A DNA stretch of 39,995 nucleotides from assembly GCA_019239965.1 (NCBI GenBank), contig JAFAZC010000085.1, positions 1-39,995 of the forward strand. Direction: 5' to 3'. Below, piece by piece: positions 1-8,273 of this stretch (positions within the stretch are counted from its first letter, which is position 1; each line of letters starts with the position of its first letter). The position numbers were made by a program, and so were the translations under genes. Source of the DNA: Kutzneria sp. GTDB lineage: Bacteria; Actinomycetota; Actinomycetes; Mycobacteriales; Pseudonocardiaceae. Under the pieces are notes generated by a model. That model ran no database searches. It was not told the origin of the DNA and worked only from the letters and a program-made list of their open reading frames with translations.

Positions 1-365
1 CGGTGGAAGACGGCCTGCTGATTACGCCAGTCCGCGGGAATGTCCCCTTCGGCCGCCAGTTCATCCAGCGTCTGTTCGTCCGTATCCGGTGCGACCGCCA
101 CCAGGACAACCTTGCCCCTGCTGGTGATCTGTACTCGTTCGCCCCGTTCTACCGCGGCGATGACCGAGTGTACGTCCTTGAGCAGCTGGCGCATGGGTAT
201 CCGCGTGACCACCTGAGACTGGCGCCGCTGATGAGGGAAATCGGCGAAACCTGTCGCCTGGCCTTGGTCGGTGGTCGGCTCCGGAGGAACTTCATCCCCG
301 TGTCGGGTCTCCGGTGACCGCGCGTCGGTCGTCAGACCGGCGCGGCCGCCGTTGTTCTCGGTCAT
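1..365 (-). CDS. Phd/YefM-family antitoxin, 3' end outside the window
   Basis: Reading leftwards from an ATG at 365, the frame stays open to the left edge (about 121 residues seen). The first 57 residues are polar and look like a linker. The next part begins VTRIPMRQLLKDVHSVI, followed by a strand reading GERVQITSRGKVVLVAV, the typical N-terminal DNA-binding fold of Phd/YefM antitoxins. These proteins bind their own promoter and neutralise a cognate toxin, usually RelE or PIN type. The start is supported by the purine-rich GAGGGAAAGG just upstream. An internal ATG at 194 would give a domain-only form. The partner toxin would be expected just beyond the left edge. The long N-terminal extension is unusual for the family. 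Family call is fairly sure; partner unknown. Confidence 0.75.
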   Translation of the reverse strand, partial: MTENNGGRAGLTTDARSPETRHGDEVPPEPTTDQGQATGFADFPHQRRQSQVVTRIPMRQLLKDVHSVIAAVERGERVQITSRGKVVLVAVAPDTDEQTLDELAAEGDIPADWRNQQAVFH

Positions 366-392
366 ATGCCCTTTCCCTCTCACTGTCACCAA

Positions 393-430
393 ACACTCCA
401 TAGTGTAAGGCGGTACGGATTCGAAGGCAA
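393..430 (-). promoter_or_regulatory. Promoter and overlapping palindrome for the left-edge antitoxin
   Basis: Read on the minus strand, TTGCCT (425-430) and TACACT (402-407) lie 17 bp apart and fit -35 and -10 boxes about 37 bp before the ATG at 365. The inverted repeat ACACT-N4-AGTGT (393-406) overlaps the -10 box. Antitoxins of this class usually repress their own operon through such palindromes, so this is a likely autoregulatory operator. This rests on pattern only. Confidence 0.45.
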
Positions 431-570
431 CCAATATGAGCGAGCTGTCCTACAAATATAGACACTGTCGACCCTAGATTGAGTTATGGCATACATCATG
501 AATCCAGTGTCAAGCAAGCGCCATCGGTGAGCGACTCGGCGCTATGGACGACCACCCTTGGCGGCCGATT

Positions 571-662
571 CGGCAGGTTGACAGGCAGCTGACCGGCAGA
601 TTGAAAGCAATATCTTCGGCGGGTTGAAAGGGACCTGATCGGCAAGTTGAAAGGTTGCGGCG
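571..662. repeat. Four tandem direct repeats with exact 23-nt period
   Basis: Units begin at 571, 594, 617 and 640, each starting CGGCRRRTTGAMAGS, with a more variable 8-nt tail that often ends CTGAY. The conserved part is about 15 nt. The period is constant but not a multiple of three, so the repeats do not encode a peptide repeat. The spacing of about two helical turns suits a protein that binds several sites on one face of the DNA. Function unknown. Confidence 0.7.
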
Positions 663-792
663 ACTCGGTGCCAGATTCGTCGCCGGCTTCGTCCTGTACT
701 GCGGTGGCGAGTCCCTCAGTTTCGGTGAAGGGCTCACGTGCCTGCCGATCTCGGCGCTGTGGGCGACCCCGTCGCACTAATCTGCGAAATCC

Positions 793-2877
793 TCACCCCG
801 TCTCGGTGTCCAGCCGCTTGAGCGCGGCCTTGACCACCTCGGGATCCGACGTGGGCCAGAACGGCGGGAGCGACGCCCGCAGGAACCCGCCGTAGCGGGC
901 CGTGGCGAGCCGTGAGTCCAAAATGGCCACCACACCCTTGTCACTTGTCGTGCGGAGCAGCCGGCCCGCGCCCTGCGCGAGCAGCAGGGCCGCGTGTGTC
1001 GCCGCGACCGCGAGGAAACCGTTGCCGCCTCGTGCGGTCACGGCTCGCTGCCGTGCCGAGGACAGCGGATCGTCCGGCCTGGGGAACGGAATCCGGTCCA
1101 CGATGACCAGTTGTAGTGAGGGGCCAGGGACGTCGACGCCCTGCCACAGCGACAGTGTCCCGAAAAGACAGCAGCGCACGTCGTCGGCGAACTTCTTGAT
1201 CAGCTGTGCGGTGGAGTCGTCACCCTGGCACAGCACCGGGTGGTCAACCCGGTCCCGGATCGCCTCGGCGGCCTGCTTTGCCGCACGCATCGAGGAGAAC
1301 AGTCCGAGCGTCCGCCCACCCGCCGCCGTCACCAGTTCCACGATCTCGTCCAGATAGGACGGTGGAAGCCCGTCCCGCCCCGGCGCGGGAAGGTGTTTGG
1401 CCATGTAGAGGATTCCGCTCTTGGTGTGCTCGAACGGCGAGCCGACGTCAAACCCGCTCCACCGAGGACCCTCCGCATCGGACGGTGGCTGCTTGTCGGT
1501 GGCGATCTGGCTGCCAGTCGTGGTCTCTTTGGCGGTCTCGGTTTCCTCCTCCGTGCGCGCCGTACTCGACGGAGGCAGGGCGGTCGACACGGGCAGACCC
1601 CACTGTCTTGCCACCGCGTCGAAGGTGCCGCCGAGGGTGAGCGTCGCCGAGGTGAGCACCGTGGTGCGCCGCCCGAACAGCCGCTCCCGCAGGAGGCCGC
1701 CGACCCCGATGGGGGCCACCTTGACGGCGGGCGGCTTGGTGTCGTCGCGGAAGTCACCGGCCAGCCACACCACGTCCCTGCGTTCAGAGTCGGGGGAGTC
1801 GAAAGCGCCGAGCACCCGTACCGACGTGTCGTGCACCTCATCGAGTACCGCGAGCGCGAGTTTGCGACTCGTGGCTCCGTCGGGATCCTCCTTGCGTTCC
1901 CCGCCAAGCGCGCTGATACACCGGTGCGCGGCGTCCCTGACCCCCGCCAGCGCGCCGGACAGCGCCGTCGGGATCGCGTCGAGTCGGCCGATGGGCAGGT
2001 CGGATAGGATCAGGGCGAGTCCCTCGCCGGCTTCGGACAGCCGATCGGCGACGTCCTCGTCGATCTGTCGCCCGCAGCGCCGCACCGCCGTGGCGATCGT
2101 GCTCGCGCTCAACTCGTTGGTCGCCACCGAGGTCACCCGGTCGACGAGGTCGTGGGCCTCATCGATGATCACGACGTCGTGCTCGGGCAGGATCGGGTAG
2201 CCCTCCATCGCGTCGATGGCCAACAGCGCGTGGTTGGTTACCACCACGTCCGCGTTGCCCGCCTCCGCGCGAGCCCGCTCGGCGAAACAGTCGGTGCCGA
2301 CCGGGCACTTCGCCACGCCGAGACATTCCCGTGCGGTCACGGAAACCTGTCGCCACGCCTGGTCGGCGACGCCGGGCACCAGCTCGTCGCGGTCACCGGT
2401 CTCGGTGTCCGACGACCACTCGTGCAGCCGTTTGACCTCCCGGCCCAGGCGTGACACGGCGAACGGATCGAACAGTCCGGACTCCTCCGGCTCCTCAGGC
2501 GCCCCCGAGTGCAGCCGGTGCAGACACAGGTAGTTGCGCCGACCCTTGAGGATCGCGAACGTCGGCGCGCGCCCGAGCGCATCCTCCAGCGCGTCGGCCA
2601 GTCGTGGCAGGTCCCTGTCGATCAGCTGGCGCTGCAGGGCGATGGTGGCCGTCGACACCACGACCGTCGTGTCGTCAGCCACCGCGTGCCGCAGGGCCGG
2701 CACAAGGTAGGCGAGCGACTTCCCGGTGCCGGTGCCTGCCTGGACGGCGAGGTGCTCGCCGGTGCGGATCGCCCGCTCGACAGCAAGGGCCATCCGCACC
2801 TGGCCTGGGCGCTCGGCGCCGCCGACCGCGGCGACGGCTTGGGCGAGCAGGGAGGCGACGTCCGGCGGTTCGGGCAC
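793..2877 (-). CDS. dinG: ATP-dependent Fe-S DNA helicase, DinG/XPD-like
   Basis: A 694-residue superfamily 2 helicase. Seen in order: Walker A AGTGTGKS (47-54), motif Ia around VVVSTATIALQRQL (72-85), four cysteines C118, C185, C191 and C197 that match the Fe-S cluster ligands of XPD/DinG helicases, the Walker B box DEAH (239-242), and C-terminal motif VI QGAGRLLRTTSDKG. Such enzymes unwind DNA 5'-3' and are thought to resolve R-loops and other replication blocks. The open frame extends further upstream, but that part overlaps the toxin gene and reads as out-of-frame sequence. The GTG at 2877 gives the usual family start (PDVASLLAQAV). The ribosome site is weak. M. tuberculosis has the homologue Rv1329c next to pncB, as here, although a toxin pair, a secreted protein and pncA lie between them in this window. 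Confidence 0.9.
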   Translation of the reverse strand: MPEPPDVASLLAQAVAAVGGAERPGQVRMALAVERAIRTGEHLAVQAGTGTGKSLAYLVPALRHAVADDTTVVVSTATIALQRQLIDRDLPRLADALEDALGRAPTFAILKGRRNYLCLHRLHSGAPEEPEESGLFDPFAVSRLGREVKRLHEWSSDTETGDRDELVPGVADQAWRQVSVTARECLGVAKCPVGTDCFAERARAEAGNADVVVTNHALLAIDAMEGYPILPEHDVVIIDEAHDLVDRVTSVATNELSASTIATAVRRCGRQIDEDVADRLSEAGEGLALILSDLPIGRLDAIPTALSGALAGVRDAAHRCISALGGERKEDPDGATSRKLALAVLDEVHDTSVRVLGAFDSPDSERRDVVWLAGDFRDDTKPPAVKVAPIGVGGLLRERLFGRRTTVLTSATLTLGGTFDAVARQWGLPVSTALPPSSTARTEEETETAKETTTGSQIATDKQPPSDAEGPRWSGFDVGSPFEHTKSGILYMAKHLPAPGRDGLPPSYLDEIVELVTAAGGRTLGLFSSMRAAKQAAEAIRDRVDHPVLCQGDDSTAQLIKKFADDVRCCLFGTLSLWQGVDVPGPSLQLVIVDRIPFPRPDDPLSSARQRAVTARGGNGFLAVAATHAALLLAQGAGRLLRTTSDKGVVAILDSRLATARYGGFLRASLPPFWPTSDPEVVKAALKRLDTETG

Positions 2878-2924
2878 GCCTGAAACCGTACCCGGGAAAC
2901 GATCCCGACCTGATCCGGTCGGGT

Positions 2925-3317
2925 TCAGAGTTTGATGACCTCCAGCCCGGGGGTGCCGTCGTAGTCGTCGTCCTGGGTCACCACCGGCAGCCCGTGGGCG
3001 ATGGCCGTCGCCGCGATCCAGGAGTCGTTGACCGGCAGCTTGGGCCTGCCGATCTCGCGCAGCCTTATTCGCAGCTCGGCCCAGGCATCCGCCACGGCTT
3101 CGTCCACGGCCAACGGAGAAAGCGCGAGTGCGTCCCCGAGAGTTCGCAGTCGAGCAGCCCTTGAAGGCGCATCCTCGGCTGCTAGGACGCCGACCTTGAG
3201 TTCGCCTATGGTGACGGTGGAGACAGCAAGGTCGGAAGGCATCTTCTCGGGCAGAAAATGACGCTGTTCCAGGCCGATGAACAAAGAGGTATCTGCTAGC
3301 GCGCGCTGCGTGACCAT
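2925..3317 (-). CDS. vapC: VapC-like toxin (PIN-domain ribonuclease)
   Basis: A 130-residue PIN-domain protein. The acidic residues expected to bind Mg2+ are present: D9 in ALADTSLF, E39 in TIGELKVG, D98 in VNDSWIAATA, and D116/D117 near the end. VapC toxins cut tRNA or rRNA when released from the antitoxin. The ATG at 3317 overlaps the end of the antitoxin gene by 22 bp, so the two are translated together, antitoxin first. A GTG one codon downstream is also possible. The cognate protein is Phd-like rather than a classical AbrB-type VapB, a common combination. The active site looks intact. Confidence 0.88.
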   Translation of the reverse strand: MVTQRALADTSLFIGLEQRHFLPEKMPSDLAVSTVTIGELKVGVLAAEDAPSRAARLRTLGDALALSPLAVDEAVADAWAELRIRLREIGRPKLPVNDSWIAATAIAHGLPVVTQDDDYDGTPGLEVIKL

Positions 3318-3556
3318 GGGTCCTCAATGTCGTCGACAGTCTCGGGGAACATCTCGCGAAGCTGGTCGGCCAAGCCTGGATCGGCCGGATGCGCCAGCAC
3401 CTGTCGCCACGAGAGGAACTGTGGTCGTCTCGGTAGCGGCACCAGCTTGGCTACTGGTCGTCCGCTCACTGTTACAGTGAGTTCTTCCCCTGCTTCTACT
3501 CGGTGCAGCACATCGCTGGTGTGGTTGCGCAACTCTCGCAGCGCGACTTCCTTCAT
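3296..3556 (-). CDS. Phd/YefM-family antitoxin of the PIN toxin
   Basis: An 86-residue antitoxin. The N-terminus MKEVALRELRNHTSDVLHRV and the strand GEELTVTVSGRPVAKLVPL are the hallmark Phd/YefM DNA-binding fold. The C-terminal third (from about residue 45, FLSWRQVLAHPADPG) should be the toxin-binding tail. It precedes and overlaps the PIN toxin gene. Such antitoxins repress their own operon, more strongly in complex with the toxin. Upstream, GTAG-N8-CTAC (about 3562-3577 on the plus strand) is a weak candidate operator. No strong Shine-Dalgarno is seen before the ATG; GATCGGACC is the nearest purine run. Confidence 0.88.
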   Translation of the reverse strand: MKEVALRELRNHTSDVLHRVEAGEELTVTVSGRPVAKLVPLPRRPQFLSWRQVLAHPADPGLADQLREMFPETVDDIEDPWSRSAR

Positions 3557-3712
3557 GGTCCGATCGTAGCAATACTTCTACAGTCGTGTTGAAACGCTAC
3601 GCTCCGCATCACTCATCCGGGTAGCGATTAGTGCAGTCGGCTTACCCCCACGCGAACGGTTGCAGATGATTCCAGGGTGAATCCCTCTCACATCACTAGC
3701 GAAAGGAACGCA

Positions 3713-4357
3713 ATGCGGAGCAGGAGCGTGCGGAGAATCGGGGCCGGGGCGGCGCTGACCGTCACCGCACTGGTGATCGGTGCCGTTCCCGCCCAGGCCA
3801 CGCCACAGGGACAGACCTCGCTCGGATCGGTCGACGTGACGCGCACCGGTGAAACGGTGCAACTCCTGCCGATCGCCCAGTGCGACGTCACCGCGGATCA
3901 GCAGAACTCCAGCCAGGGTGCGCGCGCTGGCGGGATCGCCAGCTACGGCAGCGGCAAGACCGTGTGTACGCGCGATGTCAACGGCAAGACGGCCAAGATG
4001 GAGGCGAGCGGATCGACGTTCGACTTCACCGCGCTTGTGCCCTACGGCGGGCCACGGATCCAGCTGTCCAGTTACACGGCCAGCTGCGAGGCCACGGACA
4101 AGGGAACCACTGCCAGCTTCCGGTTCAGCGGACTGAGCGGTATCACGGCGCCGAGCCCGATTCCGGCCAACTACGTGGCCACCATCGGACCACAGGACGC
4201 GCCACAGGCGAAGGTGACCTTCAACGAGATCATTCTCGCCAACCCCAACGATGGCAGCGTGACGATCAACATGATGCACATCGTGCTGTACCCCAACGGC
4301 GGCCCGCTGAGCGGCGACGTGATCGTCGGCGCGGCGGCCTGTTCGCCGGTCAGCTAA
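3713..4357 (+). CDS. Secreted protein, probable choice-of-anchor P family
   Basis: A 214-residue exported protein. Residues 1-27 form a signal peptide: a basic start (MRSRSVRR), a hydrophobic core, and a likely cut after AVPAQA. The mature part is rich in Gly, Ser, Thr and beta-strand patterns, with cysteines near QCDVT, TVCTRD, ASCEA and AACSP that could pair outside the cell. The C-terminal stretch MMHIVLYPNGGPLSGDVIVGAA resembles the choice-of-anchor P proteins of actinomycetes, whose function is unknown. The ATG at 3713 is chosen over one 36 bp upstream because GAAAGGA sits at the right distance and it gives a proper signal peptide. Converges on pncA with a 19-bp gap. The family name is from memory, so moderate confidence. 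Confidence 0.65.
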   Translation: MRSRSVRRIGAGAALTVTALVIGAVPAQATPQGQTSLGSVDVTRTGETVQLLPIAQCDVTADQQNSSQGARAGGIASYGSGKTVCTRDVNGKTAKMEASGSTFDFTALVPYGGPRIQLSSYTASCEATDKGTTASFRFSGLSGITAPSPIPANYVATIGPQDAPQAKVTFNEIILANPNDGSVTINMMHIVLYPNGGPLSGDVIVGAAACSPVS

Positions 4358-4376
4358 CAGGCGGGCGGCTCGCCGG

Positions 4377-4946
4377 TCACCCCATCACGGGGGAGCCGAC
4401 GAGCCGGACGCCGGCCGAACGCAGTTCGTCGACGGCGGTGTCGACCGTTGCCTGCGCGACACCCGCGGTCAGGTCGAGCAGGACAGTCGTGGCGAACCCC
4501 GCCCGCACGGCATCCATGGCGGTGGCCCGCACACAGTGGTCCGTGGCGATGCCGACCACGTCGACCCGGTCGACTCCGCGCTCGCGCAGCCAGTCGGCGA
4601 GCGAACCGCCGGTGGGACCGGTGCCCTCGAAGCCGGAGTAGGCCGCCGCGTTGGTGCCCTTGGAGAAGACGGCTTCCACCCGCGTGATGTCCAGTTCCGG
4701 GTGGAACGACGAGCCGGCCGTGCCAGCGATGCAGTGCGCCGGCCAGCTTGTGGCGAAGTCCGGTTCGTCGCTGAAATGGCCTCCGGGATCGACGTGGTAG
4801 TCCCGTGTGGCCACCACGTGGTCGTAGCCGTTGCCGGCCATGTGGCTGGAGATTCTGGCCGCCACATCGGCGCCGCCGGCCACCGCGAGCGAACCGCCCT
4901 CGCAGAAGTCGTTCTGCACGTCCACCACGATCAGCGCGATTGCCAT
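4377..4946 (-). CDS. pncA: Nicotinamidase
   Basis: A 189-residue isochorismatase-fold amidase that hydrolyses nicotinamide to nicotinate in the NAD salvage pathway. The catalytic triad is visible as D9 (VVDVQNDFC), K96 (FSKGTNAAAYSG) and C138 (IATDHCVRA). Metal ligands are D49, H51 and H57 (ATRDYHVDPGGH). K96 and C138 fall at the same numbers as in M. tuberculosis PncA, the enzyme that activates pyrazinamide. The ATG has a strong ribosome site, AGGAGGAA, 4 nt upstream. It lies 60 bp after pncB on the same strand; the two make successive steps of nicotinamide to nicotinate mononucleotide and are probably one operon. Confidence 0.95.
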   Translation of the reverse strand: MAIALIVVDVQNDFCEGGSLAVAGGADVAARISSHMAGNGYDHVVATRDYHVDPGGHFSDEPDFATSWPAHCIAGTAGSSFHPELDITRVEAVFSKGTNAAAYSGFEGTGPTGGSLADWLRERGVDRVDVVGIATDHCVRATAMDAVRAGFATTVLLDLTAGVAQATVDTAVDELRSAGVRLVGSPVMG

Positions 4947-5006
4947 CGGTTTCCTCCTGGTGTCGGCCGACGAAGTCGCTCGATATCCACTTGAACGCCT
5001 CGGTGT

Positions 5007-6290
5007 CTACTCGAACACGGTGGGGATCGCGGGCTCGCCGCTGGACAGCTTCAGGCCCTCCCATGGCACGCTGACCAGCGCCTGCCGCAGCCGGTCCCGG
5101 CTCTGTTCGATGGTTGGCGCCGCCGCCGGTGTTCGTCCAGCCCGCATCAGGGGGATCTGCAGCGTCCGATCGTGCTCGCCGAGGTCGGGTTCGCCGCCGA
5201 CAAGGTAGACGACCTCCTCGATCGCGGTCCCTGTCTCCTTGTGCCGGCGGAGAGCACCCTTGCGGCCGCCCCTGGATTCCTTGTGCGAGCTGCGCTTGGC
5301 CACCGGCCGGCCGTCCACCTCGACCAACTTGTAGACCATGCCCGCGGTCGGAGCGCCGGACCCGGTGACAAGTGACGTGCCGACCCCGTAGGCGTCAACC
5401 GGTTCGGCCCGCAGCGCGGCGATCGCGTACTCGTCGAGGTCACCGGACACCACGATCTTGGTGTTTCGCGCGCCGAGCGAGTCCAGCTGTTCACGGGCCT
5501 GCCGGGCGAGCACGCCGACGTCGCCGGAGTCGATGCGCACGGCGCCCAGTCCGGTGCCGGCGACCTCGACGGCGGTCTGGATGCCCTTGGTGATGTCGTA
5601 GGTGTCGACGAGCAGGGTTGTGTCGACGCCGAGTGTGTCCACCTGCGCCTGGAACGCCTCGGCCTCGCTGTCGTGCAGCAGGGTGAAGGCGTGCGCCGAG
5701 GTGCCGGCCGTCGGAATGCCATAGGTGCGACCGGCTTCCAGGTTCGAGGTCGCGGTGAAGCCGGCGATGTACGCCGCCCGCGCCGCGGCGATCGCGGCCC
5801 GTTCGTGCGTGCGGCGCGACCCCATCTCGATCAGCCGTCGGCCATGCGCCGCGGTGACCATCCGCGCGGCCGCGGAGGCGATGGCGCTGTCATGGTTGAG
5901 GACCGAAAGGACCATCGTTTCCAGGAGGACACCGGCCGCGAACGGCGCACGCACGGTCAGCACGGGGGAGCCGGGGAAATAGAGCTCCCCTTCGGGGTAG
6001 CCGTCGATGTCACCGGTGAACTCGTAGTCGGCGAGCCAGGCGAGGGTCGCCCCGTCGACGACCTCCGCCCGCTCCAGGTGCGCCAGTTCGGCATCCGTGA
6101 AGTGGAACGTCGTGATCGCGTCCAGTAGCCGACCGGTCCCGGCGACCACCCCGTACCGGCGGCCGTCCGGGAGCCTTCGCGCGAACACCTCGAACACGCA
6201 CGTGCGGTCCGCGACACCGTCCCGCAGGGCGCTGGACAGCATCGTCAGCTCATAGTGGTCGGTGAGCAGGGCGGTGCTCGAACTGGTCAT
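5007..6290 (-). CDS. pncB: Nicotinate phosphoribosyltransferase
   Basis: A 427-residue enzyme that joins nicotinate and PRPP to give nicotinate mononucleotide, using ATP hydrolysis. Recognisable parts are the N-terminus LLTDHYELTMLSSALRDG, the segment MGSRRTHERAA near residue 158, SNLEAGRTYGIPTAGTSAHA near 180-200, and VRIDSGDVG in the PRPP-binding region. Length fits the actinobacterial type (M. tuberculosis PncB1, Rv1330c). The ATG at 6290 has no ribosome site. TAGGCT lies 8 nt upstream, so a leaderless transcript is plausible. Divergent from clpS, as in M. tuberculosis. Followed by pncA. Confidence 0.95.
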   Translation of the reverse strand: MTSSSTALLTDHYELTMLSSALRDGVADRTCVFEVFARRLPDGRRYGVVAGTGRLLDAITTFHFTDAELAHLERAEVVDGATLAWLADYEFTGDIDGYPEGELYFPGSPVLTVRAPFAAGVLLETMVLSVLNHDSAIASAAARMVTAAHGRRLIEMGSRRTHERAAIAAARAAYIAGFTATSNLEAGRTYGIPTAGTSAHAFTLLHDSEAEAFQAQVDTLGVDTTLLVDTYDITKGIQTAVEVAGTGLGAVRIDSGDVGVLARQAREQLDSLGARNTKIVVSGDLDEYAIAALRAEPVDAYGVGTSLVTGSGAPTAGMVYKLVEVDGRPVAKRSSHKESRGGRKGALRRHKETGTAIEEVVYLVGGEPDLGEHDRTLQIPLMRAGRTPAAAPTIEQSRDRLRQALVSVPWEGLKLSSGEPAIPTVFE

Positions 6291-6370
6291 GACCGAGCAG
6301 CCTAGGCGCTTCCGCCCGACGAACGCGGTCGTGTCCGACGATACGGGGCGTGACGTGACACCATTGTTCT

Positions 6371-6658
6371 ATGACCACGCCCGTCGAACAGGAACGGACG
6401 CAGGTTGAGCCGGTCAGCGGGCAGGAACGGCCGTGGCTGACAATTGTCTGGAACGACCCGGTGAACCTGATGTCCTACGTCACGTACGTGTTCCAGAAGG
6501 TGTTCGGGTATAGCCGTGACAAGGCGACCCGGCTGATGCTCGACGTGCACCACAAGGGTCGGGCCATCGTCTCCTCGGGATCCAAGGACGAGGTCGAGCT
6601 CCACGTCGCGAAGCTGCACGCGGCCGGACTGTGGGCGACCATGCAGCACGAGTCGTGA
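6371..6658 (+). CDS. clpS: ClpS adaptor of the Clp protease
   Basis: A 95-residue adaptor that hands N-degron substrates to ClpC/ClpP. The core is clear: [20 protein letters not shown] (about 22-41), then [20 protein letters not shown] with the hydrophobic-pocket residues, and the C-terminal strand [14 protein letters not shown]. The first 20 residues are a loose extension. Divergent from pncB, with only about 80 bp between. The stop codon overlaps the GTG of the DUF2017 gene, so the next gene is translationally coupled. Same order as Rv1330c-Rv1331-Rv1332. Confidence 0.95.
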   Translation: MTTPVEQERTQVEPVSGQERPWLTIVWNDPVNLMSYVTYVFQKVFGYSRDKATRLMLDVHHKGRAIVSSGSKDEVELHVAKLHAAGLWATMQHES

Positions 6659-7212
6659 ACGGTTGGCGTCGGCGCGGCGACCGCCTCGTGGCGACGGTGG
6701 ACCGTCAGGAGGCCGCGATCCTGCGTGGCCTGGTCGGCCAGATCCTCGACATGCTGGAAACCAGGGCGGCTGAGGCGCCCGAGGACGAGCTCGCGGAGCT
6801 GACCGGAATCCGGGTCGGCCCGCCGACCGCACCCGAGGATCCGATCCTGTCCCGACTGCTGCCGGACTTCCACCGCCTCGACAGGGCCTCGCCAACGAAG
6901 CAGGACCGGGACTCGGCGGCGGCTCTGCGCTCCCTGCACGAACCGACACTGCTGGACACCAAGACCGGAGCCGCGGCCGCGGTCCTCGTCACCTGCCCGC
7001 CCGACGGCGGCACCATCAGGCTGACTTCCGACCAGGCCGAGGAATGGCTTGCCGCGCTCAACGACGTGCGGCTGGCCCTGGGCACCGCGTTGGACCTCAC
7101 CGAGGACATGCCGGACGAACTGCCCGAAGACGATCCGCGCTCGACACACCTGAGCGTGTATCACTGGCTCACCTGGGTGCAGGAGAGCCTGGTCGCCGTG
7201 GTGTCGGCGTGA
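6655..7212 (+). CDS. DUF2017 family protein
   Basis: A 185-residue soluble protein of the actinobacterial DUF2017 family (position and length fit Rv1332). The sequence is helical and acidic, with [20 protein letters not shown] near the start and [26 protein letters not shown] in the second half. No catalytic motif is seen and the role is unknown. The GTG at 6655 overlaps the clpS stop (GTGA), and its own stop overlaps the next gene's GTG in the same way. Its fixed place next to clpS suggests a link with proteolysis, but this is inference. Confidence 0.82.
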   Translation: MNGWRRRGDRLVATVDRQEAAILRGLVGQILDMLETRAAEAPEDELAELTGIRVGPPTAPEDPILSRLLPDFHRLDRASPTKQDRDSAAALRSLHEPTLLDTKTGAAAAVLVTCPPDGGTIRLTSDQAEEWLAALNDVRLALGTALDLTEDMPDELPEDDPRSTHLSVYHWLTWVQESLVAVVSA

Positions 7213-8213
7213 GCGCTCCCGGTTCGCTGAACTCGATCACGGACGTGTCCGGCGTCCTGGTCGGCCAGTACCAGCGCCTTGAGGCCGGTTGGGCAACGGG
7301 GACCACTGTCGTGCTGGTTCCCGACGGTGCGGTCGCCGGTGTCGACCAGCGTGGCGGCGCACCGGGCACGAGGGAGACCGATCTGCTCGAGCCGTCACGG
7401 GCGGTACAGCGGATACAGGCGGTCTGCCTGACCGGTGGCAGCGCCTACGGGCTGGCCGCCGCCGACGGTGTGATGCGCTGGCTCGCCGAGCGCGGGCTGG
7501 GCGTCCGGGTCGGGGAGCGGCCGCACGAGGTGGTGCCCATCGTGCCCGCGGCCGTGCTGTTCGACCTGCCCCTCGGCGACTGGGGCAACCGACCCGACCC
7601 CGACTTCGGCTACCGGGCGTGCGCCGCCGCGGCGAACGGTCCGGTCGAACAGGGATGTGTCGGGGCGGGCACTGGTGCGCGGGCGGGTTCGCTCAAGGGC
7701 GGCGTCGGCACGGCGAGCGTGGTCGTCGACGGATGTACGGTCGGCGCACTCGCCGTGGTGAACGCCAAGGGGGCGGTGGTAGACCCCGTGACCGGGCTGC
7801 CGTGGGCCGCCGACCACGAGGTCGCCGGCGAGTTCGGTTTGCGCCGGCCGGGCGCTGCCACCGTCCCCTTGGAGCAGAAGACGTCGGCGCTCAACACGAC
7901 GATCGGTGTGGTGGCGGTCGACGCCGCACTGACGAAGGCCGAATGCCAACGGGTGGCGGCGGTTGCGCACGACGGGCTCGCGAGGGCGATACGGCCGGCC
8001 CACGCCATGGTCGACGGTGACACGGTGTTCGCTCTGGCCACTGGGGTGCACAAGATCGCCGAGGACGCCAGGATCGCGCGGCTGGACATGCTGTGCGAGG
8101 CGGCGGCACAGGTGTTCGCGCGGGCGATCGTGCATGCCGTGCGCCATGCGCATGCTGTCGCGGGTGTCCCGGCTTACCGGGACGTCTGGCCGGACGCCTT
8201 CGCCCGGCGGTGA
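7209..8213 (+). CDS. P1-family peptidase (DmpA/NylC-like self-processing hydrolase)
   Basis: A 334-residue N-terminal-nucleophile amidohydrolase of peptidase family S58. The family precursor cuts itself before a Thr or Ser, which then becomes the nucleophile. Here the processing site is N229-T230 (TSALNTTIGVVAV). Glycine-rich segments AVCLTGGSAYGLAAADGVM (71-89) and GCVGAGTGARAGSLKGGVG match the substrate pocket. Family members include L-aminopeptidase D-esterase and 6-aminohexanoate oligomer hydrolase. The natural substrate here is unknown. The GTG at 7209 is chosen because it overlaps the DUF2017 stop (GTGA). Homologue position: Rv1333. Confidence 0.9.
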   Translation: MSAPGSLNSITDVSGVLVGQYQRLEAGWATGTTVVLVPDGAVAGVDQRGGAPGTRETDLLEPSRAVQRIQAVCLTGGSAYGLAAADGVMRWLAERGLGVRVGERPHEVVPIVPAAVLFDLPLGDWGNRPDPDFGYRACAAAANGPVEQGCVGAGTGARAGSLKGGVGTASVVVDGCTVGALAVVNAKGAVVDPVTGLPWAADHEVAGEFGLRRPGAATVPLEQKTSALNTTIGVVAVDAALTKAECQRVAAVAHDGLARAIRPAHAMVDGDTVFALATGVHKIAEDARIARLDMLCEAAAQVFARAIVHAVRHAHAVAGVPAYRDVWPDAFARR

Positions 8214-8273
8214 TCGGCTCGCCCGCGTTTCTCACTGAGCGGGAAAGCCGTCGGCCCGCTCTAGGATGGTGTC

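Larger units (their letters stand above)
366..792. other. Non-coding stretch between the antitoxin and dinG
   Basis: These 427 bases hold no convincing gene. The left part is AT-richer than the surroundings and contains the antitoxin promoter. The right part contains four 23-nt direct repeats, described separately. Short open frames across it have no recognisable sequence and no ribosome site. I see no tRNA-like or transposon-like structure here. Confidence 0.6.

Noticed and set aside
571-662. The 23-nt repeats as a CRISPR array
   Set aside because: The repeat core is about 15 nt with 8-nt gaps, the copies vary, and no cas gene is near.
2878-3327. A 150-residue N-terminal extension of the dinG frame
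   Set aside because: It overlaps the PIN toxin and antitoxin genes, has shadow-like composition rich in Arg and Gly, and the family start is at GTG 2877.
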